From positions 620,001 through 684,000 of the forward strand of contig CAWBJO010000007.1 in assembly GCA_963789175.1 (NCBI GenBank): DNA of 64,000 bases, in the 5' to 3' direction. This document shows, one piece after another, positions 23,937 to 33,425 of this stretch. Each line of letters opens with the position of its first letter. The first letter of the stretch is position 1. The translations under genes and the position numbers were made by a program. The notes under the pieces were generated by a model. It was not told the origin of the DNA. It saw only the letters and a program-made list of their open reading frames with translations, and ran no database searches. Origin of the DNA: CAWBJO01 sp963789175. GTDB lineage: Bacteria > Pseudomonadota > Alphaproteobacteria > Rhizobiales > Aestuariivirgaceae.

Positions 23937-26600
23937 TTAATGGGCTCCCGATGAAAGCACGAGCCGGATGTGCCATCCGTCGCGGTCGCAACCGGTCGTG
24001 ACATCGCCGCCCCGCAAATCCGGGCAGCGGTCTTCGAGACGCTTCAGGAGCTCCGCAAACTCGCTCGCCGCGACGAACCGCGGGCGGAAGTGTGTCGCTT
24101 GGTTGTTGGATACGATCGGGTAGAGAAGCAGGGACTTCTCGATCCCTCCCGGGATGTCTGCCAGCCTGAGCCGGCCGAGAAAGCTCAGCGGCGGGACATC
24201 GGCCTCGCCATACTGGCCGTCGCTGTTGAAGATGAAGTTGCCCAGGCCGTAGACCACCCAGCGGTCGTTGACCTTGGCGATTTCCTGGGCGTGGTGGGCG
24301 CCATGGCCGACGATGAGGTCCGCACCTGCGGCGGTCAGCCATTCGGCGATCTCCGCCTGTTCGTTCGACCGCCAGGCATAGCTCGGCCCCCAATGCGGGG
24401 CGACGACGATGAGCCCATGCGGTTCGCTGTGCTTGAGCTCGGCGATCCTGTCGAGCAGAGCGCCGGAAGCCGGGGAAACACCGGGTCGCGATGCATCGGC
24501 ATAGACCCCGAGGCTATCGAACTGATTCTCGTACTGGAACGCTGCCAGCACGTTGATGTGGACCGCCTTGTCGCGGATCCTGGCCGTGATGCGCAGCGGG
24601 CGCTCGGCGCTCCGCGCGTCCATGCCCGCGCCGAGCGTATGGAGGCCGCCGGAGTTGGCCGCTTCCAGCGTCTCGGCCAGGCCGTCGGCGCCGAAGTCCA
24701 TGGCGTGATCGTTGGCGAGCGCCAGCGCGCCGACGTTGGCGAGCTTCAGTGCGCGCAGCGTCTGTAGAGGATCGCAGTGAAAGATGCGCTTGCTGTCGTG
24801 CAGGGGTGACCGGCGCTCGGCGGTGAGCGGCGTTTCAAGATTGGCGATCGCGAAGTCGTTGCGGGCGAGGAAGCCGTGCACGAGCTTCAGACTGTAGCCG
24901 TATCCATGCCGGGCGAGGTAGTTGAGCCGTCCGCGTTTTTCGCGTCGCTCTTGGTAGTGCTCGCCGAAATAGGTATCGCCCAGGAAGGCGATGTCGATCT
25001 TGTGACGCGCCGCCAGGACGGGTCCCTCGCCCATGGGCAGCGTCCGGTCCGTATCGATCGCCACAGGTGCCGACGGCCGGCCGTACCGCAAGTCCTGCAT
25101 CACCCGTTCGAAGGCGCTGGTGATGCTGCAGCCCTTGGCCGACACGACATCGCCGGGCCGCACCTCTTCCAGAACCGCGCCGGCCAGCATGTGCGGGTCA
25201 GCCGAGTGCAGGCCGAGAAGCCGTTCCGGCAGCTTCCGGCGCAGCGACAGCAGCCCGTCTCCATAAGTGAAGACCTTGTCGACGCCCGAGGCGATGAGCG
25301 GCCCGGAGAGCTCGGCATGCGTTTCTTCCGGGTTGGTGAGGCCTCCGATCTCGCCGAGCACGGCGATCCGTCGTCCGCCGCTGCGCGGCCTAGCGAGCGA
25401 CAGCACTTCGAAATTGGCGATCATCGAGGCCTGTTCGGCGCTGAAGCTGTCGTCGATGAGCTCGAAGTCGCTGCCTCCGATCGGCACGCGCAGGCGCTTG
25501 AGCTTGCCCTCGTTCGTCTCGTAGCTCGTCAGGTCCCGTGCCGCCCGCCGCCAGTCGGCGCCGACGGCATCGGCGGCCGCGAGCGTGGCGAGGCTGTTCA
25601 GAATCATCGGGCGCCCCGGCAGCGGCACTTCGTAGGTGATGCGTTCGCCGTGCACGGAAGCGACGACCGTGCTCCACTCCGACGCGAGCTCGGCTTCGAG
25701 CAGACGCACGTCTGCACCAGGATCCTCTCCGAACGTGACGACGCGCCCGGCGCCGTAGGCAAGAGCATGGTCGCGCACCCGTTCGAACAGCGGCATTTCG
25801 CGGTTCAAGATCGCGGTGCCCCCCGGCAATAGCCCCTTGAACATGCGCGACTTCAGGTCGGCGATGGCCTCGAGCGATTCGACCTTCGGTTCGAGTCCTC
25901 GGCCGATGGCGGTGAAGATGGCGACGTGCGGCTGCACCATCGTCGTGATCGGGCCGGGCTCGCGGTAGAGGCTTGTGATCGCGTTCTCATAGATTGCGAA
26001 CCGCGTCTCGCGCGGCGTCTGGGCGAGGCAAAGGGGCACGCCGAAATAGCTGTTGTAGTTCGCCATCGTCGCATAGGTCGGGCCTTGCCGGCCGAGCACG
26101 TGGCGAAGCATCTCCTTGGTGGTACTTTTGCCGACCGTCCCGGTTACCGCGATCGCCTTGCCGGTGAACCGGCGCCGCGCCGCCCGTGCCAAATCGAGAA
26201 CCGCCAAGCCCGAATTCGCCACTCGCAGAAGTGGCAAGCCCATGGGGGGCACGTCGCGCTGCGCGATCACCGCCGAGATGCCGGCCGCGATGAAGGTCGG
26301 AAGCTCTTCCGCCGTATCCCATTCGTTTAGCTGCAGCGGTTTGCGCAGCTCGACCCGCCGCCGGGTCGCCATGTCCATGGCGACGAAGATGTCGCCGGGT
26401 TTCAGGAACTGCAATCTCCGCATGTAGGTAATGCCGGCCGGCAACCAGGACGGATCGGGTTTGCGAACCCACGTTCCGCTCGTCGCCGCGACGAGTTCGT
26501 CGGGCGTCCATAGCGGCGTCGGGAAGGTAAAGAGTTCGGCCATTTCCATGCCTGCGCCTGCAATAACCAGGCCGCCTCTGCTTCGTCTCAACCTTGGCAC
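23937..26600 (-). CDS. MurF-type ligase fused to a CapA domain
   Basis: An 887-aa protein (GTG 26600; starts near 26549 are also possible). Residues 20-510 are a Mur ligase: P-loop AVTGTVGKSTTKEML (about 153-160), NYNSYFGVPLCLA, DDSFSAEQASM and AVLGEIGGLTNPEETH, closest in order to MurF. Residues 535-880 are a CapA/PgsA-type domain (PGA_cap): FLGDTYFGEHYQE, IANLETPLT, ALANDHAMDFG, VAPHWGPSY and GHGAHHAQEI. Mur ligases join amino acids or peptides to carboxylates using ATP; CapA proteins act in polyglutamate capsule metabolism. There is no signal peptide. The 54-base gap to the divergent DUF2156 gene suggests a shared promoter. Confidence 0.85.
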   Translation of the reverse strand: MPRLRRSRGGLVIAGAGMEMAELFTFPTPLWTPDELVAATSGTWVRKPDPSWLPAGITYMRRLQFLKPGDIFVAMDMATRRRVELRKPLQLNEWDTAEELPTFIAAGISAVIAQRDVPPMGLPLLRVANSGLAVLDLARAARRRFTGKAIAVTGTVGKSTTKEMLRHVLGRQGPTYATMANYNSYFGVPLCLAQTPRETRFAIYENAITSLYREPGPITTMVQPHVAIFTAIGRGLEPKVESLEAIADLKSRMFKGLLPGGTAILNREMPLFERVRDHALAYGAGRVVTFGEDPGADVRLLEAELASEWSTVVASVHGERITYEVPLPGRPMILNSLATLAAADAVGADWRRAARDLTSYETNEGKLKRLRVPIGGSDFELIDDSFSAEQASMIANFEVLSLARPRSGGRRIAVLGEIGGLTNPEETHAELSGPLIASGVDKVFTYGDGLLSLRRKLPERLLGLHSADPHMLAGAVLEEVRPGDVVSAKGCSITSAFERVMQDLRYGRPSAPVAIDTDRTLPMGEGPVLAARHKIDIAFLGDTYFGEHYQERREKRGRLNYLARHGYGYSLKLVHGFLARNDFAIANLETPLTAERRSPLHDSKRIFHCDPLQTLRALKLANVGALALANDHAMDFGADGLAETLEAANSGGLHTLGAGMDARSAERPLRITARIRDKAVHINVLAAFQYENQFDSLGVYADASRPGVSPASGALLDRIAELKHSEPHGLIVVAPHWGPSYAWRSNEQAEIAEWLTAAGADLIVGHGAHHAQEIAKVNDRWVVYGLGNFIFNSDGQYGEADVPPLSFLGRLRLADIPGGIEKSLLLYPIVSNNQATHFRPRFVAASEFAELLKRLEDRCPDLRGGDVTTGCDRDGWHIRLVLSSGAH

Positions 26601-26654
26601 GCCGCATGCATCTTTCCGGCATTAAGGATTTCGCCGAATGCTGGGGCCTGATCG

Positions 26655-27569
26655 ATGCTGACCGTACCGGACGATCTTGACGAGCTGAGCCGTATCGCCC
26701 TCAGTGACCAGACGACGTTCGTCGGCGCCGCGACCGCGAGCGCCCAGCGCTCGTGGCTCTACTACTTCCCGTTCCTCTACGGCTTCGCGCAGGGAGCGAC
26801 CCAGACGCTGCTCTGGGAGGTCTTCGACGGCGCTATCTGCCTCTACTACCTGCGCCTGCGCGAGGAGGTGCTTTATCTCGATCTTTTTCTGCCGCCCTAT
26901 CCGTTCTCTCCGAAGGCCCTGAAGCATGCCCAAGGCCGGCTTCGCGAGTTCAACGAGCGCAAGACGACACGCATCATGTGGGTGGACGACGCGCAGAAGG
27001 GAGCCGTCGGGCGATGTGGATTCGATTTCCGCGCGGTGGAGGCGGAGTACATCTACGACAGCGAGCCCATCCGGGAAGCGAACGGTCCCGAATTCTATCG
27101 CCTGCGCCGGAACCTGAGCAAGGCTCGCCGCATCCCTGCCCTCGAGATTCGCGAGTACCGCGAAGGCGACATCGCGCCCTGTCTCGAACTCCTCAAATCC
27201 TGGCGCCGCCACCTGCAGAACGACCGCGACATCGAGGTCTCGGGCTTCACCTACATGCGCAGCTGCGTCGAGGATGCCCTTTCCTTCTCCGACGGCATCA
27301 TCAAGGGTGAGATCATCACCATCAACGACCGCATCTGTGCCTTCAGTTTTGGCGGCGGCATCACCCCGGCCTATGGCAGCCTCTATGTGGCGATCTCCGA
27401 TCACGGCGTGACTGGTTTGGGCTACCTTCAGCGCCACCACCTGATGATGAAGCTCGACGGTGTGCGCTACTTCAACGATTCATCCGACGTCGGCCGCTCA
27501 GGTCTCGCCGACGTCAAGAAGTCCTTCAATCCGATTGCGATGAATACCCTCTATCGCGCCGTGTCGTGA
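26655..27569 (+). CDS. DUF2156/GNAT aminoacyltransferase-like protein
   Basis: A 304-aa soluble protein with the double-GNAT pattern of DUF2156, the domain that moves amino acids from charged tRNA in phosphatidylglycerol lysyltransferase and resembles Fem proteins. Visible parts are YLRLREEVLYLDLFLPPYPF, EFYRLRRNLSKARR, YREGDIAPCLELLKSWRR and GLGYLQRHHLMMKLDG. The C-terminal FNDSSDVGRSGLADVKKSF fits the acceptor end of the fold. There are no membrane segments. It is divergent from the MurF-CapA gene, and its end overlaps the second CapA gene by 19 bases. Its context suggests it adds an amino acid to a peptide or polymer. Confidence 0.7.
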   Translation: MLTVPDDLDELSRIALSDQTTFVGAATASAQRSWLYYFPFLYGFAQGATQTLLWEVFDGAICLYYLRLREEVLYLDLFLPPYPFSPKALKHAQGRLREFNERKTTRIMWVDDAQKGAVGRCGFDFRAVEAEYIYDSEPIREANGPEFYRLRRNLSKARRIPALEIREYREGDIAPCLELLKSWRRHLQNDRDIEVSGFTYMRSCVEDALSFSDGIIKGEIITINDRICAFSFGGGITPAYGSLYVAISDHGVTGLGYLQRHHLMMKLDGVRYFNDSSDVGRSGLADVKKSFNPIAMNTLYRAVS

Positions 27570-28657
27570 CCGGCGAGAGGAACCTCGAGATAGCGGCCGA
27601 ACCGGTCGCTGCCGCCTTTGATCTCGGCCTGGAATTCCTTCGGCTCCGGCGACCGCTCGAGGAGCAGTTCGCGAACCTCGTGGAACTCGCCTTCGGTTAC
27701 GAACCGCGTCTGGTAGCCCGTGGCGCGGTTGTTGGTCATGAGAGGATAGAGGCGCATATGGCGCGGACGCCCGCCCTGCTCGAAGACCAGCCGTGCCACC
27801 AGGCTGTAGGGAGGCACGCCCATCGCCTCGTAGCGGCCGGGACTGTTGAACACGAAGTTGCCGAGCCCGTGCGCCACCCAGCGTCCCTCGATTTTCTCGA
27901 TCTGCTGCATCATGTGGGAGCCGTGGCCGATGACGAGGTCGCTGCCCGCCCGCAGGAGGGTGCGGGCCGCTTCCTGCTGCTGGCGCGACCGCCACCGGTA
28001 GTCGCGCCGCCAATGAAGGATCGTCACCACGAACGCATCGGGGTCGAGGGCCTTGGCGAGTTTCACGTCGCGGGCGAGCTCGGCGACGGCGAGCGGGTTG
28101 GTGCCCGGCTTTCCCTCGCGCGCATAGGCCTGGAACTGGGATTCGTACTTGTCGTCGACGGCAAAGGCCGCGAAACACAGCAGTTTCAGCCGCTTTCCCT
28201 GCATCGGGGGCATCGGGAAATCGACTTCGTGACTGAAGGCGAGACGGGCCTCGTCGAGATCGAGACCAGCCCCGAAGCTCGCTATGCCCGCCGCCGACAG
28301 GGTTTCCAGCGTCTGCCGGAGGCCGTCGACGCCGTAGTCGATGCTGTGATTGTTGGCGAGGCTGACGGCGCGGATATTGTGGGCGAGAAGATGGCGCGGC
28401 GTTTCCACGACGTCGCTCCAATGCACGTAGCCCTTGCTGCCGGCGAACGGTGACTGGTCGATGTCGGTCACCGGTGTTTCCAGATTGGCGATGACCAGGC
28501 TCGATTCGGTGAGGATGGGCGCCACCTTCGCCATCGTATAGGCATAGCCGCGCGACTTGAGGACGTTTTCCCGCCCCCGCGCTTCCTCTCGTTCCTGGTA
28601 GTTCTCTCCGAAACTGGTGTCGCCGGTGATGACGAGCGAAAACTCGGGCAGTGGCAT
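27551..28657 (-). CDS. CapA-family protein, paralogue of the fused CapA domain
   Basis: A 368-aa single PGA_cap domain: LVITGDTSFGENYQEREEAR, VIANLETPVTDID, VSLANNHSIDYGVDG, HWRRDYRWRSRQQQE, VIGHGSHMMQQIEKIEG and GLGNFVFNSPGR. The GENYQE start and the GLGNFxFNS block closely match the CapA part of the 887-aa protein, so the two are paralogues. There is no signal peptide or membrane anchor, unlike capsule CapA/PgsA, so it probably acts in the cytoplasm. The fold is metallophosphatase-like; hydrolysis or release of a polymer is possible. The interval 28658-28951 upstream holds no gene that I can see. Confidence 0.8.
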   Translation of the reverse strand: MPLPEFSLVITGDTSFGENYQEREEARGRENVLKSRGYAYTMAKVAPILTESSLVIANLETPVTDIDQSPFAGSKGYVHWSDVVETPRHLLAHNIRAVSLANNHSIDYGVDGLRQTLETLSAAGIASFGAGLDLDEARLAFSHEVDFPMPPMQGKRLKLLCFAAFAVDDKYESQFQAYAREGKPGTNPLAVAELARDVKLAKALDPDAFVVTILHWRRDYRWRSRQQQEAARTLLRAGSDLVIGHGSHMMQQIEKIEGRWVAHGLGNFVFNSPGRYEAMGVPPYSLVARLVFEQGGRPRHMRLYPLMTNNRATGYQTRFVTEGEFHEVRELLLERSPEPKEFQAEIKGGSDRFGRYLEVPLAGHDTAR

Positions 28658-28951
28658 GGGGGTGGGATCGCTCCCGCTACCCTGCCGCCTGCCCGAGCTG
28701 GTCGGCGTCTGTCAACGTCTCCATCCTGCCCGCTTTGGGCATTCACCCGAAACCCGCTGTGGAAGGAGCAAGCGTCATGCCAGTTCGCAACCGTGCGGCG
28801 GTTGGTGCGCTCGAAAGGCGTCGCCTTCGGTTCCCGCTTCACCGTGATGACAATTTGGCTCACGGTCGCTTATCGCATGTGTCGACTTTGTGGGCCTTGC
28901 CCGCCTATGATCGGGGCGGATGCGGCGATCCTTCCGCTGGGGATTTTGGGG

Positions 28952-29449
28952 ATGGCTCGCTGGGTGGCGTGGCGTTTGATTCTGGTGTGCCTGGTTCTCG
29001 GGTCTTCCGAGGCAGGTGCTGTCGAGAAGGTGGCCTTCGACGGCTACCCGCGCGGTGCGATCGTCGTGAAGACGGCCGAGCGCCATCTCTACTATGTGAT
29101 CGGCAAGGAGCAGGCGCTCCGCTATCCCGTCGCCGTCGGCCGGGCCCAGCGCCAGTGGCAGGGCCGCACGCGCGTCGCCCGCAAGCTCCGCAATCCGGTG
29201 TGGATCCCGCCGCCGGCCGTGCGCAAGGACAAGCCGAACCTGCCGGCCAAGGTGCCGCCCGGCCCGTCGAACCCGCTCGGCGTCGCCGTGCTGATCCTGG
29301 GCGACGGCCGCTACGGCATTCACGGCACCAACAATCCGGGCTCGATCGGACGCGAAGCCTCCTATGGCTGCATCCGGATGCACAATTCCCACATCCTCGA
29401 ACTCTACGCCAAGGTCTCTGTCGGGACGCCGGTCTACGTGCTCAAATAG
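28952..29449 (+). CDS. L,D-transpeptidase (YkuD domain)
   Basis: A 165-aa protein from ATG 28952. A signal peptide (WRLILVCLVLGSSEAGA) ends near residue 22. The YkuD motif is complete: IHGTNNPGSIGREASYGCIR, with catalytic His and Cys. These enzymes make 3-3 cross-links in peptidoglycan or attach proteins to it, in the periplasm. A longer frame begins upstream but lacks a signal at its start and is rejected. It is 24 bases before the CDP-alcohol phosphatidyltransferase gene, probably in one operon. Confidence 0.85.
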   Translation: MARWVAWRLILVCLVLGSSEAGAVEKVAFDGYPRGAIVVKTAERHLYYVIGKEQALRYPVAVGRAQRQWQGRTRVARKLRNPVWIPPPAVRKDKPNLPAKVPPGPSNPLGVAVLILGDGRYGIHGTNNPGSIGREASYGCIRMHNSHILELYAKVSVGTPVYVLK

Positions 29450-29473
29450 GGTCAGTCCTTCCGGACCCCTTGC

Positions 29474-30082
29474 ATGTTCGACAAGCAGATTTTCGCCTGG
29501 ACGGAAAAGCCGGCCGTAACGATCGCGGCCGCGCTGCGCCGGCGCGGCATCGGCGCTGACCGGCTGACGCTCGCTGGGTTCGCCGCCGGGCTCGCCGCGC
29601 TTCCCCTCCTCGCCGGTGGCCACTATCTGTGGGCTCTACTTTTCATCTTGCTCAACCGCTTGTGCGACGGGCTCGACGGTGTCGTGGCCCGTCTCGGCCG
29701 CACGAGCGATCGCGGCGCCTTTCTCGACGTGGCGCTCGACTTCTTCTTCTATGCGTCCGTTCCTTTCGGCTTCGCACTCGCCGATCCCGAGGCCAATGCG
29801 CTCGCCGCCGCCTTCCTGCTCTTCGGGTTCATCGGCACCGGCTCGAGCTTCCTCGCCCTCGCCGTCCTCGCCGAACGGCAGGGCCGGCGTTCGGCCGAGT
29901 TCCCGACCAAGGGCATCTACTATCTAGGCGGCCTCACCGAAGGTGCCGAGACGGTGCTCGCCTTCATTCTCATGTGCCTCCTTCCGCGGAGCTTCGCGAC
30001 CATCGCCTATGCCTTCGGCGCGCTCTGCTTCGTGACGACCGTCATGCGCTGGTGGTGGGGATGGCGGCTGCTGTCGCGCTGA
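29474..30082 (+). CDS. CDP-alcohol phosphatidyltransferase family protein
   Basis: A 202-aa membrane protein. The signature D-G-x2-A-R-x8-G-x3-D-x3-D is complete in CDGLDGVVARLGRTSD and RGAFLDVALD. About five membrane segments follow, with the helix AALFILLNR before the motif. Members join a CDP-diacylglycerol or CDP-alcohol to an alcohol to make phospholipids; the substrate cannot be read here. It is in an operon with the L,D-transpeptidase, and converges with glpK with 4 bases between. Confidence 0.85.
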   Translation: MFDKQIFAWTEKPAVTIAAALRRRGIGADRLTLAGFAAGLAALPLLAGGHYLWALLFILLNRLCDGLDGVVARLGRTSDRGAFLDVALDFFFYASVPFGFALADPEANALAAAFLLFGFIGTGSSFLALAVLAERQGRRSAEFPTKGIYYLGGLTEGAETVLAFILMCLLPRSFATIAYAFGALCFVTTVMRWWWGWRLLSR

Positions 30083-30086
30083 CCGG

Positions 30087-31598
<1,512 letters not shown>

Positions 31599-31604
31599 TG
31601 AGAT

Positions 31605-31637
31605 CTCCCCGGCGGTGCAGGCTTGCGAGCCGGGGAG
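31605..31637 (-). promoter_or_regulatory. Hairpin covering the glpK ribosome-binding site
   Basis: CTCCCCGGC (31605-31613, plus strand) and GCCGGGGAG (31629-31637) form a perfect 9-base stem with a 15-base loop. In the minus-strand transcript the SD GGGGAG, 6 bases before the glpK ATG, is the 3' arm, so folding would hide it. It could act as a translational switch, or as a weak terminator of the VOC gene. Confidence 0.5.
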
Positions 31638-31694
31638 GTTTTCACGGGGCTCAGGTCCCCGTCAATCGGCGTTGCGTCTTTTTCTGCCCCCGGC

Positions 31695-32201
31695 CTACGG
31701 GTTCGCCGCTTCGGCTTCCTTCAACAGCCCTTGGACGTCGAGGCGGCGGGTATGCATGGCGAGCTTGCCTTGCGCATCGCGCGGCCATTCGGTCTCCGGG
31801 CGATCCCAATAGAGCTCGACGCCGTTGCCGTCGGGATCGCGCAGGTAGAGCGCGTCGCTCACCCCATGGTCGCTCGCTCCGTCGAGCTCGATCCTGTTGG
31901 CGATGAGCCGCTTGAGCGCATCGGCGAGATCGGCGCGCGTCGGATAGAGGATGGCGACATGATAGAGGCCCGTTGTTCCGGGTGGCGGCGGCGACCCGCC
32001 GGCGCTTTCCCAGGTGTTGAGTCCGATATGGTGGTGGTACCCGCCCGCCGACACGAACGCCGCTTGCGTTCCGTATTTCTGCATGAGCTCGAAACCGAGC
32101 ACGCCGACGTAGAATCCGAGGGCGCGGTCGAGATCGGCCACCTTGAGATGCACATGCCCGATGCGGGTGCCGGACGCGACGGGCTTGTGGGATGCGGACA
32201 T
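31695..32201 (-). CDS. Glyoxalase/VOC-fold protein (extradiol-dioxygenase-like)
   Basis: A 168-aa protein from ATG 32199-32201. It has two VOC modules: IGHVHLKVADLDRALGFYVG with a metal His, and later YHVAILYP and DPDGNGVELYWDRPE with a metal Glu. YHHHIGLNTW between them fits the catechol-2,3-dioxygenase-like subgroup (CatE type). The substrate is unknown. A perfect inverted repeat at 32216-32236 sits 15 bases before its start. The 183-base gap to the divergent BMP gene is the control region. Confidence 0.8.
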   Translation of the reverse strand: MSASHKPVASGTRIGHVHLKVADLDRALGFYVGVLGFELMQKYGTQAAFVSAGGYHHHIGLNTWESAGGSPPPPGTTGLYHVAILYPTRADLADALKRLIANRIELDGASDHGVSDALYLRDPDGNGVELYWDRPETEWPRDAQGKLAMHTRRLDVQGLLKEAEAANP

Positions 32202-32215
32202 TGCGAACCTCGATA

Positions 32216-32236
32216 ATGTAACAGCCGTCGTTACAT
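32216..32236. promoter_or_regulatory. Operator-like palindrome upstream of the VOC gene
   Basis: ATGTAAC (32216-32222) and GTTACAT (32230-32236) are perfect inverted arms around a 7-base spacer. Such spacing fits a dimeric repressor of the TetR or MarR type. No regulator gene lies beside it. It may control the VOC gene, the transporter operon, or both. Confidence 0.55.
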
Positions 32237-32399
32237 ATGATGGGTCGGCGGGAGACTGCAAGCCCCTCTCCGAGAATTCACGGGCAATATCCACAAACGC
32301 CGGCGAATGGCCTTGGTTCGGGTGCGCCGGCAGGCTTATCGTGATTTCCAGAAGGCCGGCGGACTGACGACGGCCCGGTGAGACATGGGAGGTATCGAG

Positions 32400-33425
32400 A
32401 TGAAGTTGTGGTTGGGACCGGCGGCGCCCTCGCGGCGCGATGTTCTGAAAATTGCGGGCCTGGCGGGTGCCGCGGCCATGGTCGGAAGCTCGTCCGTGCG
32501 GGCCCAGGCTGCCGCCATCAAGACGGCGGCCATCTACACCGTCCCGGTCGAGCAGCAATGGGTGAGCCGCATTCACAAGGCCGCCAACACCGCCAAGGAA
32601 CGCGGCGACATCGAGTACGTGTTCTCCGAGAAGGTCGCCAACACCGACTACGAGCGCGTCATGCGCGAGTACTGCGAGGCCGGCCAGCAGCTCATCATCG
32701 GCGAGGCCTTCGCCGTGGAGGATGCGGCGCGTGCCGTCGCCCGCGACTATCCCGATCGCGCCTTCCTCATCGGCTCGAGCTTCAAGCCCGATCCGGCGAT
32801 CCCGAACTTCTCGGTGTTCGACAACTACATCCAGGACGCCTCCTACCTGACCGGCATGATCGCCGGCGCTATGTCTCAGAAGAAGAACATCGGCATGGTC
32901 GGCGGCTATCCGATCCCGGAGGTCAACCGCCTCATGCACGCCTTCATGGCCGGCGTCGCCGAGACGAGCCCGGACGTGAAATTCCAGGTCGCCTTCATCG
33001 GCAGCTGGTTCGATCCGCCCAAGGCGAAGGAGACGGCGCTCGCCCAGATCGACGCCGGCGCCGACCTCATGTATGCCGAGCGCTTCGGCGTCTCCGACGC
33101 CGCCAAGGACCGCGGCGCGCTCGCCATCGGCAACGTCATCGACACCCAGGCGGACTATCCCGAGACGGTCGTGACCTCCGCTCTCTGGCACTACGAGCCG
33201 ACGCTCGACGCGGCCATCGCCAAGGTGAAGGCCAAGGGCTTCGCCGCCGAGGACTACGGGATCTTCTCCTTCATGAAGCACGGCGGCTGCAGCGTCGCGC
33301 CGCTCGGCACCTTCGAAGGCAAGGTTCCCGCCGAGGTCATGGCCAAGGTGAAGGCCCGCGAGGAGGAGATCAGGTCCGGCAAGTTCGAGGTGAAGGTCGA
33401 CGACAGCGAGCCGAAGTCGACCTGA
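32400..33425 (+). CDS. BMP-family ABC transporter substrate-binding protein
   Basis: A 341-aa protein; GGGAGG before ATG 32400 decides the start over the ATG at 32385. The Tat-type signal (PSRRDVLKIAGLAGAAAM) ends near ARAQA. The BMP/PnrA-like body has the periplasmic binding fold (AAIYTVPVEQQWVSRIHKA, ALAIGNVIDTQAD). PnrA-like proteins bind nucleosides and BMP relatives bind pyrimidine-like compounds. It is the first gene of a six-gene operon ending in cytosine-deaminase-like and upp genes, which supports a nucleobase or nucleoside ligand. Confidence 0.88.
   Translation: MKLWLGPAAPSRRDVLKIAGLAGAAAMVGSSSVRAQAAAIKTAAIYTVPVEQQWVSRIHKAANTAKERGDIEYVFSEKVANTDYERVMREYCEAGQQLIIGEAFAVEDAARAVARDYPDRAFLIGSSFKPDPAIPNFSVFDNYIQDASYLTGMIAGAMSQKKNIGMVGGYPIPEVNRLMHAFMAGVAETSPDVKFQVAFIGSWFDPPKAKETALAQIDAGADLMYAERFGVSDAAKDRGALAIGNVIDTQADYPETVVTSALWHYEPTLDAAIAKVKAKGFAAEDYGIFSFMKHGGCSVAPLGTFEGKVPAEVMAKVKAREEEIRSGKFEVKVDDSEPKST

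Noticed and set aside
32202..33281. Long N-terminal extension of the VOC protein on the minus strand
   Set aside because: It runs antisense through the BMP binding protein; the VOC fold begins at ATG 32201.
32378..33424. Extended open frame in front of the BMP-operon ATPase
   Set aside because: It is an out-of-frame reading of the binding-protein gene with Arg/His-rich composition; the ATPase starts at 33425.
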